Shown here: one piece after another, positions 17,865 through 26,975 of the stretch
Numbering within the stretch: position 1 is the stretch's first letter
How the letters are laid out: each line of letters opens with the position of its first letter
DNA from: Planctomycetota bacterium
GTDB lineage: Bacteria > Planctomycetota > JACOTG01 > JAJDCM01
Direction: 5' to 3'
NCBI GenBank assembly: GCA_029260825.1
Contig: JAJDCM010000254.1
Coordinates: forward strand, 1-51,353
DNA: 51,353 nucleotides
Notes under the pieces: model-generated
What the model was told of the DNA's origin: nothing
What the model saw: the letters and a program-made list of their open reading frames with translations, nothing else
The model's database searches: none
Made by a program: the position numbers and the translations under genes

Positions 17865-18419
17865 GTGGAAAGAGAACCCCTAGACATCATCTGGCGCAAA
17901 GAGCGACGGTGGGTAGCCTCCGTCCTTCTTGCTCATATGCCCCCAGGAGCCGATCTGGAAGACCTTCTTCAGGAGGTTGCTCTGGCTCTGGTTCGGCATA
18001 CGGACGAAGTGCGGTCCCGGGATAATTTTCGACCCTGGCTGCGGACAGTAACTCTGAACATTGCCCGGGGTGCCCATCGCCAGGAGCAATCCTCATTGCG
18101 CAGGAAAGAACGTTCCCTTGATCCCGAGGCCCGAGAAGTTGCGGATCAAAGACCACTTCGAGAGCAAGAAGCCAAAAAAGCGAGGCAGGCGACCGCAAAC
18201 ACACTCAAGAAGATCGAAGAACTTCCCCCAAAACATCGAGAGATCTTGCTGCTTCGTTGCGTCAATGGTCTCTCCCAGAAACGAATCGCCAAGATCCTTG
18301 GCCTGCCCGAGACCACCGTTGAGTCCCGATTAGCTCGAGCCCGAAGAAAGCTGAGGGCGACGCTGTCCACGGTACAAGCTGTTCCGGTTCACGACGAAGG
18401 ACAACCCCATGACCAGTAG
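17865..18419 (+). CDS. ECF-type RNA polymerase sigma factor
   Basis: 184 residues, GTG start with AGGA 4-5 nt upstream (close, so the start is uncertain). Region 2 is at about residues 10-75 ('DLEDLLQEVALALVRH', 'FRPWLRTVTLNIAR') and region 4 at about 110-165 ('LPPKHREILLLRCVNGLSQKRIAKILG', then 'VESRLARARRKLR'). Regions 1.1 and 3 are missing, as in the extracytoplasmic-function group. It directs RNA polymerase to a dedicated promoter set, usually in response to an envelope signal. The following gene overlaps by 11 nt and has the layout of its anti-sigma factor. Confidence 0.92.
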   Translation: MEREPLDIIWRKERRWVASVLLAHMPPGADLEDLLQEVALALVRHTDEVRSRDNFRPWLRTVTLNIARGAHRQEQSSLRRKERSLDPEAREVADQRPLREQEAKKARQATANTLKKIEELPPKHREILLLRCVNGLSQKRIAKILGLPETTVESRLARARRKLRATLSTVQAVPVHDEGQPHDQ

Positions 18420-19032
18420 CAACAACAACTACACTCCGCCATCCGAAGAAATCTTGATCCATCGAGTCATCGAAGGTGATTCAAGCCGAGAAGATTGGCT
18501 GGCACTGGAACAACTCGCCGACGGAGACCGCTGCGTATGGGAACGCCTGGCTAGAACTCTCCAGGTCGAGGCGGAACTCCGACGAGATGGGAAGCATGCG
18601 GTTTCCCTTGCAGACCACATCGAACTGACCTCCGAAATATCCGCGCCGCGGAATTTCCTGCCAAGGTGGGCCGGATGGGCTGCTGCCGTAGTTCTTGCCG
18701 CTGCCTGGGTCGTTGGATCTTTTTCCTCGGATTCAGGGGATCCCCGCAACGAGGGCTCTCTGCCAGCGTCCGAGACACAAACCGCTGACTCCGCCTACAT
18801 GCAGTACATCCAAAAAGGGATCTCTGAAGGCAGGATTCTTGAGGAACTTCCCCGGGTCGTGATGGAAACAAGGCCGGCTGCAAAAGGCGACGGAGTAGAA
18901 GTTCTTTATGTCCGGCGTCTTCTCGAACGGACAGTCGTTGATCAGTTCTTTCAGGCTGGAAGTGACGACCAGGGAAAGCTAACGCCAAAGCCAGTTCCGA
19001 TGACTCGGTTTGTTGACTACGGGTCTTTCTAG
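18409..19032 (+). CDS. Probable membrane anti-sigma factor
   Basis: 207 residues. AAGGA lies 7 nt before the ATG. The N-terminal ~80 residues are soluble and charged, followed by one transmembrane helix at about 87-105 (WAGWAAAVVLAAAWVV) and a ~100-residue outer part. No zinc-binding HxxxCxxC motif is present. The role as regulator of the overlapping ECF sigma factor is inferred from gene order and topology, which are standard for such pairs. The outer domain contains 'VEVLYVRRLLERTVV' and could sense the PDZ protein encoded next. Confidence 0.72.
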   Translation: MTSSNNNYTPPSEEILIHRVIEGDSSREDWLALEQLADGDRCVWERLARTLQVEAELRRDGKHAVSLADHIELTSEISAPRNFLPRWAGWAAAVVLAAAWVVGSFSSDSGDPRNEGSLPASETQTADSAYMQYIQKGISEGRILEELPRVVMETRPAAKGDGVEVLYVRRLLERTVVDQFFQAGSDDQGKLTPKPVPMTRFVDYGSF

Positions 19033-19117
19033 CAGGGCTGACCTGCAACTCATCACGGTGATCACCGCGGTACAGAACCACAGGACTTGTCCCCGGATTC
19101 AAAAGGATAACCTAATC

Positions 19118-20116
19118 ATGAAAACGACTTCGCCTCTTCGCTTCGCATTGATCTTTGCTCTGCTCTTCGGATTCCAGAGCGGAACAGCAGCCCAGGAAAA
19201 AACCAAAGACGATCAGGCTCCCCCCGACAAGATACAGAACTGGACCGAGTGGATCGTCCCTTTCTCAACCAGCGAACCATTCAGCTACGTCTGGTCCAAA
19301 GAAGGCTTGACGCCTCCCGGTGAATACTCAACCCTGAAGAACCTGGATCCAAGCGTCTACGCAATGGTTGACCCGAGCGGAGTCTGGTCGGTCTGGAACC
19401 ACGGAAAAAAATTACCGAAGAACCAGCTCCTCCAGAAGGATGGAAAAATCAATGTCACCGACCCGACAGGGAACCTCCTTCATACGTTTGAGACGACGTC
19501 AAATGGATATCTGGTAGCTCCCGAGGCCAGTCTTCTTGTCCCCATGACAAATTATTTCGTTCCAACAAAGTCACCGGCCAAAATCGGACTGGATTTGGGC
19601 GCCATCGACGAAGCGCTATCTCGACATCTCGGCATCGGGACGAATGAAGCCATCCTGGTCGCAGGGGTGCACGAAAACGGAGCGGCGGAGAAGGCGGGCC
19701 TCAAGACCTATGACATCATCACGAGCATCAACGAGGAAGCGACTGCCACACCCGAAAAACTACGCACGTTCCTTGAGAAAGCCTCCGCGGGCGATGAGCT
19801 CTGGCTCAGCGTTCTTCGTCGAGGTGAAAGCCATCGAATTCTTGTGAAAGTTGAGGCGGGCGCAATCAATAACGGGATCTATGGCAACGGCCACTCCTGG
19901 TCCTTCGCCCTCAAGAAGCAGCCGTCTTCCATCCATCCCTGGCGCTACCAGGTTGCTCCACCCAAGGCTCCGCAAGAGTTCATCTACTCCCCTTTCCCCC
20001 CAAAAACGGATCCTCCAAGAGTTGGGTTGGCCGAGGTGGAAAAACGACTCCAAGAAATCGAAGCCAAGATCTCGGAGCTGCGTCAGCTAATCCGGAGCGA
20101 AGACAAGAACAACTGA
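19118..20116 (+). CDS. Secreted PDZ-domain protein
   Basis: 332 residues from ATG 19118, with AAGGA 10 nt upstream; the frame extends to 19010 into the anti-sigma gene. A signal peptide occupies about 1-25 (ALIFALLFGFQSGTAAQ). One PDZ domain spans about 155-247 ('ILVAGVHENGAAEKAGLKTYDIITSIN'), of the kind used by periplasmic proteases and their adaptors to bind protein C-termini. No protease triad is present. A short C-terminal coiled coil (VEKRLQEIEAKISELRQLI) suggests oligomers. Gene order sigma, anti-sigma, PDZ protein suggests that it takes part in the envelope signal controlling the sigma factor, which is inference. Confidence 0.85.
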   Translation: MKTTSPLRFALIFALLFGFQSGTAAQEKTKDDQAPPDKIQNWTEWIVPFSTSEPFSYVWSKEGLTPPGEYSTLKNLDPSVYAMVDPSGVWSVWNHGKKLPKNQLLQKDGKINVTDPTGNLLHTFETTSNGYLVAPEASLLVPMTNYFVPTKSPAKIGLDLGAIDEALSRHLGIGTNEAILVAGVHENGAAEKAGLKTYDIITSINEEATATPEKLRTFLEKASAGDELWLSVLRRGESHRILVKVEAGAINNGIYGNGHSWSFALKKQPSSIHPWRYQVAPPKAPQEFIYSPFPPKTDPPRVGLAEVEKRLQEIEAKISELRQLIRSEDKNN

Positions 20117-20164
20117 GTCCAGTCTGTTCGTCAGGTGCTTTTCGGCGACGTCGAGCTGGTCTGA

Positions 20165-20698
20165 CTAGGTTGTTCTGGCGAATAGGTAGCAATCCCGGGG
20201 TTCCCCGGAGACGTTGGGGTGGATCAGCCAGCGGCGGAGAAGCCCCTCGCGGATCATTCCTGCCTTCTCCAGCACCCGACCCGACGCCAGGTTTTCAACG
20301 TCGCAGACAGCAGAGACCCGAAAAATCGCGGGGCGGCTAAGTGCCCACTCCACCACGGCACGAGCCGCCTCGCTCATCAAACCGTTACCCCAGAGACGCT
20401 TGGCAAGAACGTAGCCCAGATCAACTTTGTGCCCATCGATGCGGCACGACAACATCCCCACCGCACGATCCTCGCCCGGAAGATTCATGACCCACGTACA
20501 CTCCGTTCCCGCCCGCCACCGAGCAAGACAGAGTTTCAAAAACGCTTCTGTATCCCCGACCTCCTCATGTGGATGCCAGAGGAGATAACGAGTTACATCC
20601 GAGTCATTCGCATACTCCTCGAAAATACATTCCGCATCGGACAGCCGGGGACGTCGCAATGTCAGACTCGGAGTCTGCAAGGTATCTGGGGCGCGCAT
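20165..20698 (-). CDS. GNAT-family N-acetyltransferase (RimJ/RimL-like)
   Basis: 177 residues. The fold begins 'TPSLTLRRPRLSDAECIF' and contains the acetyl-CoA loop region 'LAKRLWGNGLMSEAARAVVEWAL', then 'VENLASGRVLEKAGMIREG', all typical of the RimJ/RimL (Acetyltransf_3) branch. It would move acetyl from acetyl-CoA to an amine, either a ribosomal protein N-terminus or a small molecule; the acceptor cannot be told. GAGGAG about 10 nt before the ATG supports the start. It runs tail to tail with the PDZ gene (48-nt gap). Confidence 0.9.
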   Translation of the reverse strand: MRAPDTLQTPSLTLRRPRLSDAECIFEEYANDSDVTRYLLWHPHEEVGDTEAFLKLCLARWRAGTECTWVMNLPGEDRAVGMLSCRIDGHKVDLGYVLAKRLWGNGLMSEAARAVVEWALSRPAIFRVSAVCDVENLASGRVLEKAGMIREGLLRRWLIHPNVSGEPRDCYLFARTT

Positions 20699-20763
20699 TC
20701 GAGTGTCTCTCCTCTTCGCCTCGCTACTTGCTTGCTGAATCAGGTTTCTTCTGGGATCGGTCT

Positions 20764-20778
20764 GCTAGCCCGGCTAGC
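20764..20778. repeat. 15-bp palindrome at the end of the HEAT-like gene
   Basis: GCTAGCC-C-GGCTAGC overlaps the stop codon of the minus-strand gene ending at 20774. With a 1-nt centre it is a DNA palindrome rather than a comfortable RNA hairpin. It shares the core CTAGCCCG with the hairpin at 10620-10642. Confidence 0.35.
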
Positions 20779-21145
20779 CCTCTTTCTTTCCACTCCGGAT
20801 CTTCTTGTAGTGCGCCCTCAGCAGAGAGACTTTCCCCGGCTTCAATCCGATCAGTAGAGATTCAAAAAGATCATTCAGATCGTTCCGGGCAAGAAGAGAG
20901 GTCACTCGAGCCGCTACCCGAGGACTCGGATCACGAATCACTTTTGCGATGCGGATCGCCACTTCCCGGTCAGCAAACGAAAGAATTTCCTTCAGGAGCT
21001 TCTTTCGCTCCCGGCCCTCCGCGTCAAGGAATCGCGTAACGAGCTCGTCCTGGGAAGCAGTGAGGACTATCGCCCCATTCTCATCCGCTTTCAGGCACTC
21101 TTCCTGGGCGACTTCCGCCGTCTCATCCGTATCAGGTTCTTGCAT
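20774..21145 (-). CDS. Small hypothetical protein, HEAT-like helical
   Basis: 123 residues, strongly charged and predicted helical. The stretch 'EILSFADREVAIRIAKVIRDPSPRV...' resembles one or two HEAT-type helical pairs with the DPSPRVAARV turn. There is no signal peptide or membrane segment, so it is cytoplasmic. The ribosome binding site is weak (GAGGTT). It lies 75 nt upstream of the acetyltransferase gene on the same strand and may be co-transcribed. Function unknown. Confidence 0.6.
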   Translation of the reverse strand: MQEPDTDETAEVAQEECLKADENGAIVLTASQDELVTRFLDAEGRERKKLLKEILSFADREVAIRIAKVIRDPSPRVAARVTSLLARNDLNDLFESLLIGLKPGKVSLLRAHYKKIRSGKKEG

Positions 21146-21294
21146 CGCAACCTCAAGTCCACAGGCATTCAGCCCGCATTATTCACGAGGGAAAGCCTCG
21201 CTTCCAAACATTCAATCAATTCTTGAGCCAGTCGAGTGACCCGGTTTGCGTCATTCTACACGCGAACGGCCGGAGCAGGTATCTTGCCAGATGA

Positions 21295-21855
21295 TCACTC
21301 TTCTTTCAAAGCAGGGTAAAGGTCCGTCTTCTTGAACGGAATCAGAGCCATGAGAACGGCAGGCTCGTAAAGCTGGGTCCGATCCAACGCGTCATCCGTC
21401 AAAAGACCGATCGCACCGTTCTTTTGCTTGGAGTTTTGCTGTCCGAAAACCAGGTCATCCGCCTCGCCGAGCTCCTTTCCCTGCCGGACCAGCTCCGCCA
21501 CTCGTGGTGGTAGAAAAAAGCCAGCGGTCTGACCACGCCCTACCCGATCTTTTGAAAGGATCACCACCCAGGCAAACGCCATCAAGTCCCCTCGAATCTC
21601 CTCGACACCTCCCTCGATGCCGACCCAGTATTCGGCGTTTGGAGCCGCTCGGCGGGCGCTTTCGGCCCGAAACTCCGCCCCCGCAAGAGTCTCCTTGCCG
21701 GATAAAGGCTGGTCGGAAACACCTGAAGGAACCGAGAGACTCTCGAAAATAAAATCAGCCCCGGCGAACATCCGCTCGAAACCAATCCGAGCAGCCCTCT
21801 CCTTCACCGGATTTCGAGAAGCAATCACGACCGCCTTTTGGGCTTCGTTCCCCAC
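21295..21855 (-). CDS. yjjX: YjjX-type inosine/xanthosine triphosphatase
   Basis: 186 residues, normal for the family, GTG start with AGAGG upstream. It removes non-canonical purine triphosphates (ITP/XTP) from the nucleotide pool. Family motifs: 'VIASRNPVKERAARIGFERMF' at the N-terminus (SxNPVK), 'VPSGVSDQPLSGKETLAGA' and 'YWVGIEGGVEE'. The last two are diagnostic for this group. It diverges from the esterase gene across 112 bp that should contain both promoters. Confidence 0.93.
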   Translation of the reverse strand: MGNEAQKAVVIASRNPVKERAARIGFERMFAGADFIFESLSVPSGVSDQPLSGKETLAGAEFRAESARRAAPNAEYWVGIEGGVEEIRGDLMAFAWVVILSKDRVGRGQTAGFFLPPRVAELVRQGKELGEADDLVFGQQNSKQKNGAIGLLTDDALDRTQLYEPAVLMALIPFKKTDLYPALKEE

Positions 21856-21967
21856 TTTGCCGCCTCTTCCTGCAAGTTTCCTGATTTTTCAGATAGACAA
21901 CTTCAAATCGCCGTGAAGACTGGATGAAGCCCCCTGTCTGAATCACCCCATCAAGGTGTAAACAGTT

Positions 21968-23428
21968 ATGCGCCAGATCCGCCAGGCGACCTTCATCTGC
22001 TGTCTTTTCCTTTTGAGTCCGTCTCCGGCGCTCGGAGCTAATCATACCTTCGTTCATCTTTCCGATGAAAGCAAACTCAGCGGAAGCGTTACGGACAAAG
22101 GAGCAAAACTTGCCATTACCCTCACCTCGGGGGAAAACATCGCTGTCTGGAAACGCCAGGTAACCCGCCTCGAAAATGCCCCGCCCACCCTCACCGCCGA
22201 GTTTCCCATCCGACGCTATCTCGAGGAAAAGGACGCTTCCAGGCGGGAAGAAATCCTCCAGGAAATCCAAGGCATCTCCGGTCTGACTTCGGAGCTCCTG
22301 ATGGAAGCTGCGTCCAGGCCGGATCACCGACTCCCGGCAAAGATCGGTCGATCCAGGATTCAGATCAAAATTCGCGGATCCGTCCAGTCAGCGGACTGTG
22401 TGGTGGTCGTGCCCGAGGAATACGATCCCGGCAGATCTTGGCCGCTCTGGATTTCCATGCATGGAACCGGCGGGAGTGGAACCGGCATTGCATCCATCAT
22501 GGAAGCCTATGCTCACGAACACGGCTTCCTGCTGGCTTGTCCCACGGAACACCAGGATCGCCATGGAAAGGGGTGGGGATATTCTGACATCGAAAGAAGC
22601 TTGACCGTTTCTACCATCGAAGAGATGAAAGCGCGATTTCATGTTGACCCGGATCGGATCTATCTCAATGGATGGTCACGGGGTGGACACGCCTCTTATG
22701 ACGTCGCCGAGCATTTCCCCGGGATCATCGCGGCGATCAATCCCATCATCGGAGCGCCCCGCGCCCATTACTTTGGCCTCCTTCGAAACCTCACGAATAT
22801 ACCGTGCTACGTCATGAACGGCGCCCTTGACCAGGACAAACTCGTCTTCGCCGCGAGAGAAGGGAAAAAGAAACTCGAAACAAGCGTGAAGGCCCAGGTA
22901 ATCTACTACGAAGATCCAAAAAGAGGACATGAGTTCCTACTGGATCATCTGGGAACCGCGATTGAACAGGTTCTTCAATGGAGAAGAACCCCGCTTGTTA
23001 CCAGGTCACTTCTCGCATCCGTAGCAGATTCCCCGATGGAGGGCCTGTGGGTGCGAATCGACGAGATCAAGAAAGACTCCTATCGTCCAGGAGCAACCCT
23101 CAAGATGAGAAACCTGAGGCGCCTCATGAACGACGAAGAAAAGAAGATGTCCGCAGTTCACAAATCCATCTACGACAAGACCGCATTTGTTGAAGCTCGA
23201 ATCGAAAACAGCCGGATCATCCTCAAATCTGCCGGAGTCAGAAAGATCACTCTCTTCCTGAACGACGAACTCATTTCCCTCGACAAGAGCTTTCGAGTAA
23301 CCGCGAGAGGAAAGACTCTCTATCGTGGAAAACTAAAACGCGACCCGGAGTATCTCCTAACCGGACTGAGTCAGCGCAGAGATCGTCATCGAATCTTCTG
23401 GAATGAAGTCACCGTGACTCTTCCTTGA
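21968..23428 (+). CDS. Secreted alpha/beta-hydrolase (esterase-like)
   Basis: 486 residues with a signal peptide (CCLFLLSPSPALGA). The N-terminal ~130 residues are a small beta domain and helical segment. The hydrolase core follows, with the nucleophile elbow G-W-S-R-G (S237), the oxyanion region 'ISMHGTGGSG' and the likely catalytic histidine in 'RGHEFLLDH' (H321). This is the pattern of polyhydroxyalkanoate/feruloyl-esterase-like secreted esterases. A C-terminal ~130-residue part ('LNDELISLDKSF', 'LYRGKLKRD') resembles the tail of planctomycete peptidase/esterase proteins. The substrate is unknown. It lies 48 nt upstream of the hexosaminidase fusion on the same strand, so joint action on a glycan or its acyl groups is possible. 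Confidence 0.85.
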   Translation: MRQIRQATFICCLFLLSPSPALGANHTFVHLSDESKLSGSVTDKGAKLAITLTSGENIAVWKRQVTRLENAPPTLTAEFPIRRYLEEKDASRREEILQEIQGISGLTSELLMEAASRPDHRLPAKIGRSRIQIKIRGSVQSADCVVVVPEEYDPGRSWPLWISMHGTGGSGTGIASIMEAYAHEHGFLLACPTEHQDRHGKGWGYSDIERSLTVSTIEEMKARFHVDPDRIYLNGWSRGGHASYDVAEHFPGIIAAINPIIGAPRAHYFGLLRNLTNIPCYVMNGALDQDKLVFAAREGKKKLETSVKAQVIYYEDPKRGHEFLLDHLGTAIEQVLQWRRTPLVTRSLLASVADSPMEGLWVRIDEIKKDSYRPGATLKMRNLRRLMNDEEKKMSAVHKSIYDKTAFVEARIENSRIILKSAGVRKITLFLNDELISLDKSFRVTARGKTLYRGKLKRDPEYLLTGLSQRRDRHRIFWNEVTVTLP

Positions 23429-23476
23429 CACATCAACCAAGCGAGAAAGATTGGTCGGGCATCAAATTCTTCACCC

Positions 23477-26400
23477 ATGGAGACTCCAGCTTTGAAAACA
23501 CGTAGTTGCAAAGACTCCCGTCAAAACCCGAGACGATTGGCCACGCTCTCCCTCCTTGTCAGTTTCTTTGCTGCGGCCTCTCCATTTCTGAATGCTGCCA
23601 TTGCTCAATCCAGAACATTTACCACCGAAACCCCGGTTCTCCTCGGGGCAAAGAGCAACCTGACCGCTTCCCTTTTCTTCGGGGATCTCGACGGAGACGG
23701 GGATCAAGACCTGGTTGTTGCCAATGGTCGCCACTGGGCCCAGGACAACGAGATCTTTCTCAATCGAGGAGATGGGACTTTCCTGCCCGGATCCTTTCCA
23801 AAGACATCTCCTGATCCCTCCTATGCAACGCCCCTCGCTGACCTGGATGGAGATGGAGATCTGGACATCGCCGTTGGCAACGACCGGGTAAGAAAAATGA
23901 TTTTCCTCAACAACGGGAAGGGGAAATTCCTCGCCCACGGATCCTTCTCCGATGAGAAAGAGAACACCCGAAATCTCACCCTCGCCGATCTCAACTTCGA
24001 TGGCCACGTTGACATCCTCATCGCCAATCGGCAGGAACCAAACAAGATCTGCTTCAATGACGGCACGGGAAAGTTCCCCAGGACTCGTTCCTTCGGATCC
24101 AGGAAGGGGTCGACGATCTCGATTGCGGTAGCCGACCTGAATGGAGACCTGAGGCCAGACCTGGTTCTCGGAAACCGAGGAGGACAACCCAACGAGGTGT
24201 TCCTGAACGACGAACAGAATACCTTTTCGGAATCAACCGTCTTCGGAAGAGGGAGAGACAACACACGATCCGTGGCCATCGCCGACATGAACGGCGACAA
24301 TCACCTGGACATCGTGACCGGGAATATCGGCCAATCCAACGGCATCTACTTCGGAGACGGGAAAGGTAGCTTCGATTCCGGCATGGAGTTTGGTGGGAAA
24401 GACAATCGAACCTACTCCGTAGCGGTAAGCGACCTCGATCAAGATGGGGATATCGATATCGTGGTCGGAAACGTCGGCAGCCAGAACACCATCTTCTTCA
24501 ATCGAGGCAACGGACGCTCCTTCGCGGAGGCCAGATTCGGCGCACCGGATTCGGCGACTTACGGAATCGCTCTGGCGGATGCAGACGGTGATGGTTTTGA
24601 GGACATCGGCGTCGCCAACTCCGGGTCCCAGAATGCGATCTATTTCAACCGCCCGGCCCCCTTCTTTCCTCTCATTCCCCGCCCCCATCATCTGGTTCAC
24701 CGCGGAGGTGAGTTTCTCATCAACTCCCGGACAAAGATCCTGGTCAATGATCCATCCCTTTTGACCTGGGAACTTGATCGCCGGATCTCCGAGGTGCTCG
24801 CCTGCGTCCCCCGGAAAATCAACTCAACCGGCGTCCACTCGGATTCAGTTCCTCCTCCCAATACGATTCTCCTGTCTCTTTCCGACGACGACCAGATCAA
24901 GAAACTCGGATCGGAGGGATACCGGATCAACGTGAGGAAAGAGCACATCAAACTGACCGCATCCGCACCGTCCGGGATCTTCTACGCCATCCAGACTCTC
25001 AGGCAGATCCTTCCGGATGTTGCCGATGATCCAGCCGGACAGAGCGAAACTCTGAGTGTTCCCTGTTGCACCCTGGAAGACAGCCCACGCTTTCCCTGGC
25101 GAGGACAGCTCCTTGATGTAAGCCGGCATTTCCTTCCCCTTGAAGTTGTAAGAAGAAATATCGACGAACTTGCCTGCCTGAAGATGAACGTCTTTCACTG
25201 GCATCTGACCGACGATCAAGGATGGCGCATCGAGGTGAAACAATATCCAAAACTCACCGAAGTCGGCGGCTTTCGCGTGGATCGAAATCAGGAAACCTGG
25301 TGGGGCAGAGAACCTCAAAAGCCCGGCGAAAAGGCCACCTACGGCGGGTTCTATTCCCAGGATGAAATCGGGGAGATCATCGACTATGCCAGCAAGCGTT
25401 TCATCACCATTGTCCCCGAGGTCGACATCCCGGGTCATTCACGATCTGCCATCGCCGCCCATCCGGAGATCTCATGCGACGGTGGTCCCTACTTTGTCGC
25501 CACCGGGGGCATCATGTCCCACAACACCTACTGCCCGGGAAAAGAGATCACTTTCCGTTTCATCGAGGACGTCCTCACCGAGGTCATCAACCTCTTTCCC
25601 AGCAAGTACATTCACATCGGGGGAGACGAGTGCAACAAGGACGCCTGGAAGAACTGCGCCGATTGCCAGAACCGCAAGAAAGCCGAGGGTCTTTCGACTG
25701 AGCTTGAACTCCAGAGTTACTTCATCCGCCGGGTGGAAGACATCTTGAACAAGAAAGGAAGAATCCTGCTCGGCTGGGACGAGATTCTCGAGGGAGGCCT
25801 CGCGCCCAATGCGGCGGTTATGTCCTGGCGTGGGACGAACGGGGGAATCACGGCAGCGAAGGCTGGCCACGAAGTCATCATGACACCCCACCAGTTCTGC
25901 TACCTCGACCTCAAGCAGGGCGACCCCGAGCTTGAGCCTCCCCTTGGCTATGGACAATGCCGGCTTCGCACCGTTTACGGCCATGATCCCATTCCGGCCG
26001 AGCTCACCCAAGAAGAGAGCAAACTCGTCCTTGGCATTCAGGGGAACCTCTGGGGGGAATCGATCCAGAACGAGGAGAACGTCCACTACATGCTGTTTCC
26101 AAGGCTCTATGCAATTGCGGAAGTCGCCTGGTCTTCCGTGTCAAACCGGGACTGGAGAGAGTTCATTCAAAGGCTCGAGCCACACCTGAACCGGATGCGA
26201 AGTCGAAAGATCGGCTATGCCCGCAGCCTCTACAACGTCAACCTGATTACGAGTCCCTATGAAAAGGAGACGGGAATCGAAGTCCGACTTGAAACCGAAC
26301 ACGGAGCCGTCCCCATCCACTACACGACGGACGGCTCTTCTCCCACACATTCCTCCCCTCTCTATGTTGATCCCTTTCGATTGACCGGGTCAAGGAGCAT

Positions 26401-26941
26401 TCAGGCGGGATCGTTCAGGGAAAAGAGCCTGCTCGGCCCGATCACGAAGCGAGATGTATCGATCCACAAAGCGGCAGGAAAGACCGTTCAATTCAAAACG
26501 AAATGGAGCGAAAAATACACAGGAGGAAAAGAAGACGGCCTGACTGATTGCCGACGAGGGTCGCTCATCTTTGCCGATGGCAATTGGATGGGATTCGAAG
26601 GGGACGACCTTCTCATTCAGATCGACCTCGGAGACCTGATAAGCGTCAAGCAAGTCTCTGTCAGCTGCCTGGAAACTCACAAGAGCTGGATCTTCCTCCC
26701 CACTGAGCTTGAAGTACTCCTGTCAACCGATGGAATCAATTTCAACGTCGCCGCCCGGAAAAAGCATGATTCCCATCTGCAACAAAGAGAGCCTCGAAAG
26801 AAGACGTTCGATCTTGCCTTCTCCCCGGCACAGGCTCGTCATATCAAGGTAAGAGCCAAGAGCCTTTCGAAATGCCCGGACTGGCATCCTGGAAAAGGAA
26901 AGAAATGCTGGCTCTTTGTCGATGAAATCCTCGTCGATTGA
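23477..26941 (+). CDS. FG-GAP propeller fused to GH20 beta-N-acetylhexosaminidase
   Basis: 1154 residues, secreted (signal peptide ending near NAAIAQ, about residue 44). Residues ~50-395 hold seven or so FG-GAP/VCBS blades with calcium-type loops ('DLDGDGDQDLVVANG', 'DLDQDGDIDIVVGN'). Residues ~398-530 are the GH20 N-terminal domain, and ~535-880 the catalytic barrel with the Asp717-Glu718 pair in 'HIGGDECNKDAW', which cleaves terminal GlcNAc/GalNAc by substrate assistance. A chitobiase C-terminal domain ('IHYTTDGSSPTHSSPLY') and an F5/8-type (discoidin) carbohydrate-binding domain complete it. ATG 23477 lacks a ribosome binding site; TTG 23492 has GGAG 9 nt upstream and may be the true start. 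Joining the propeller to GH20 is unusual. Confidence 0.92.
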   Translation: METPALKTRSCKDSRQNPRRLATLSLLVSFFAAASPFLNAAIAQSRTFTTETPVLLGAKSNLTASLFFGDLDGDGDQDLVVANGRHWAQDNEIFLNRGDGTFLPGSFPKTSPDPSYATPLADLDGDGDLDIAVGNDRVRKMIFLNNGKGKFLAHGSFSDEKENTRNLTLADLNFDGHVDILIANRQEPNKICFNDGTGKFPRTRSFGSRKGSTISIAVADLNGDLRPDLVLGNRGGQPNEVFLNDEQNTFSESTVFGRGRDNTRSVAIADMNGDNHLDIVTGNIGQSNGIYFGDGKGSFDSGMEFGGKDNRTYSVAVSDLDQDGDIDIVVGNVGSQNTIFFNRGNGRSFAEARFGAPDSATYGIALADADGDGFEDIGVANSGSQNAIYFNRPAPFFPLIPRPHHLVHRGGEFLINSRTKILVNDPSLLTWELDRRISEVLACVPRKINSTGVHSDSVPPPNTILLSLSDDDQIKKLGSEGYRINVRKEHIKLTASAPSGIFYAIQTLRQILPDVADDPAGQSETLSVPCCTLEDSPRFPWRGQLLDVSRHFLPLEVVRRNIDELACLKMNVFHWHLTDDQGWRIEVKQYPKLTEVGGFRVDRNQETWWGREPQKPGEKATYGGFYSQDEIGEIIDYASKRFITIVPEVDIPGHSRSAIAAHPEISCDGGPYFVATGGIMSHNTYCPGKEITFRFIEDVLTEVINLFPSKYIHIGGDECNKDAWKNCADCQNRKKAEGLSTELELQSYFIRRVEDILNKKGRILLGWDEILEGGLAPNAAVMSWRGTNGGITAAKAGHEVIMTPHQFCYLDLKQGDPELEPPLGYGQCRLRTVYGHDPIPAELTQEESKLVLGIQGNLWGESIQNEENVHYMLFPRLYAIAEVAWSSVSNRDWREFIQRLEPHLNRMRSRKIGYARSLYNVNLITSPYEKETGIEVRLETEHGAVPIHYTTDGSSPTHSSPLYVDPFRLTGSRSIQAGSFREKSLLGPITKRDVSIHKAAGKTVQFKTKWSEKYTGGKEDGLTDCRRGSLIFADGNWMGFEGDDLLIQIDLGDLISVKQVSVSCLETHKSWIFLPTELEVLLSTDGINFNVAARKKHDSHLQQREPRKKTFDLAFSPAQARHIKVRAKSLSKCPDWHPGKGKKCWLFVDEILVD

Positions 26942-26975
26942 GAAAATCAAGGGGATGATTCGATAAGGAGAAGAG

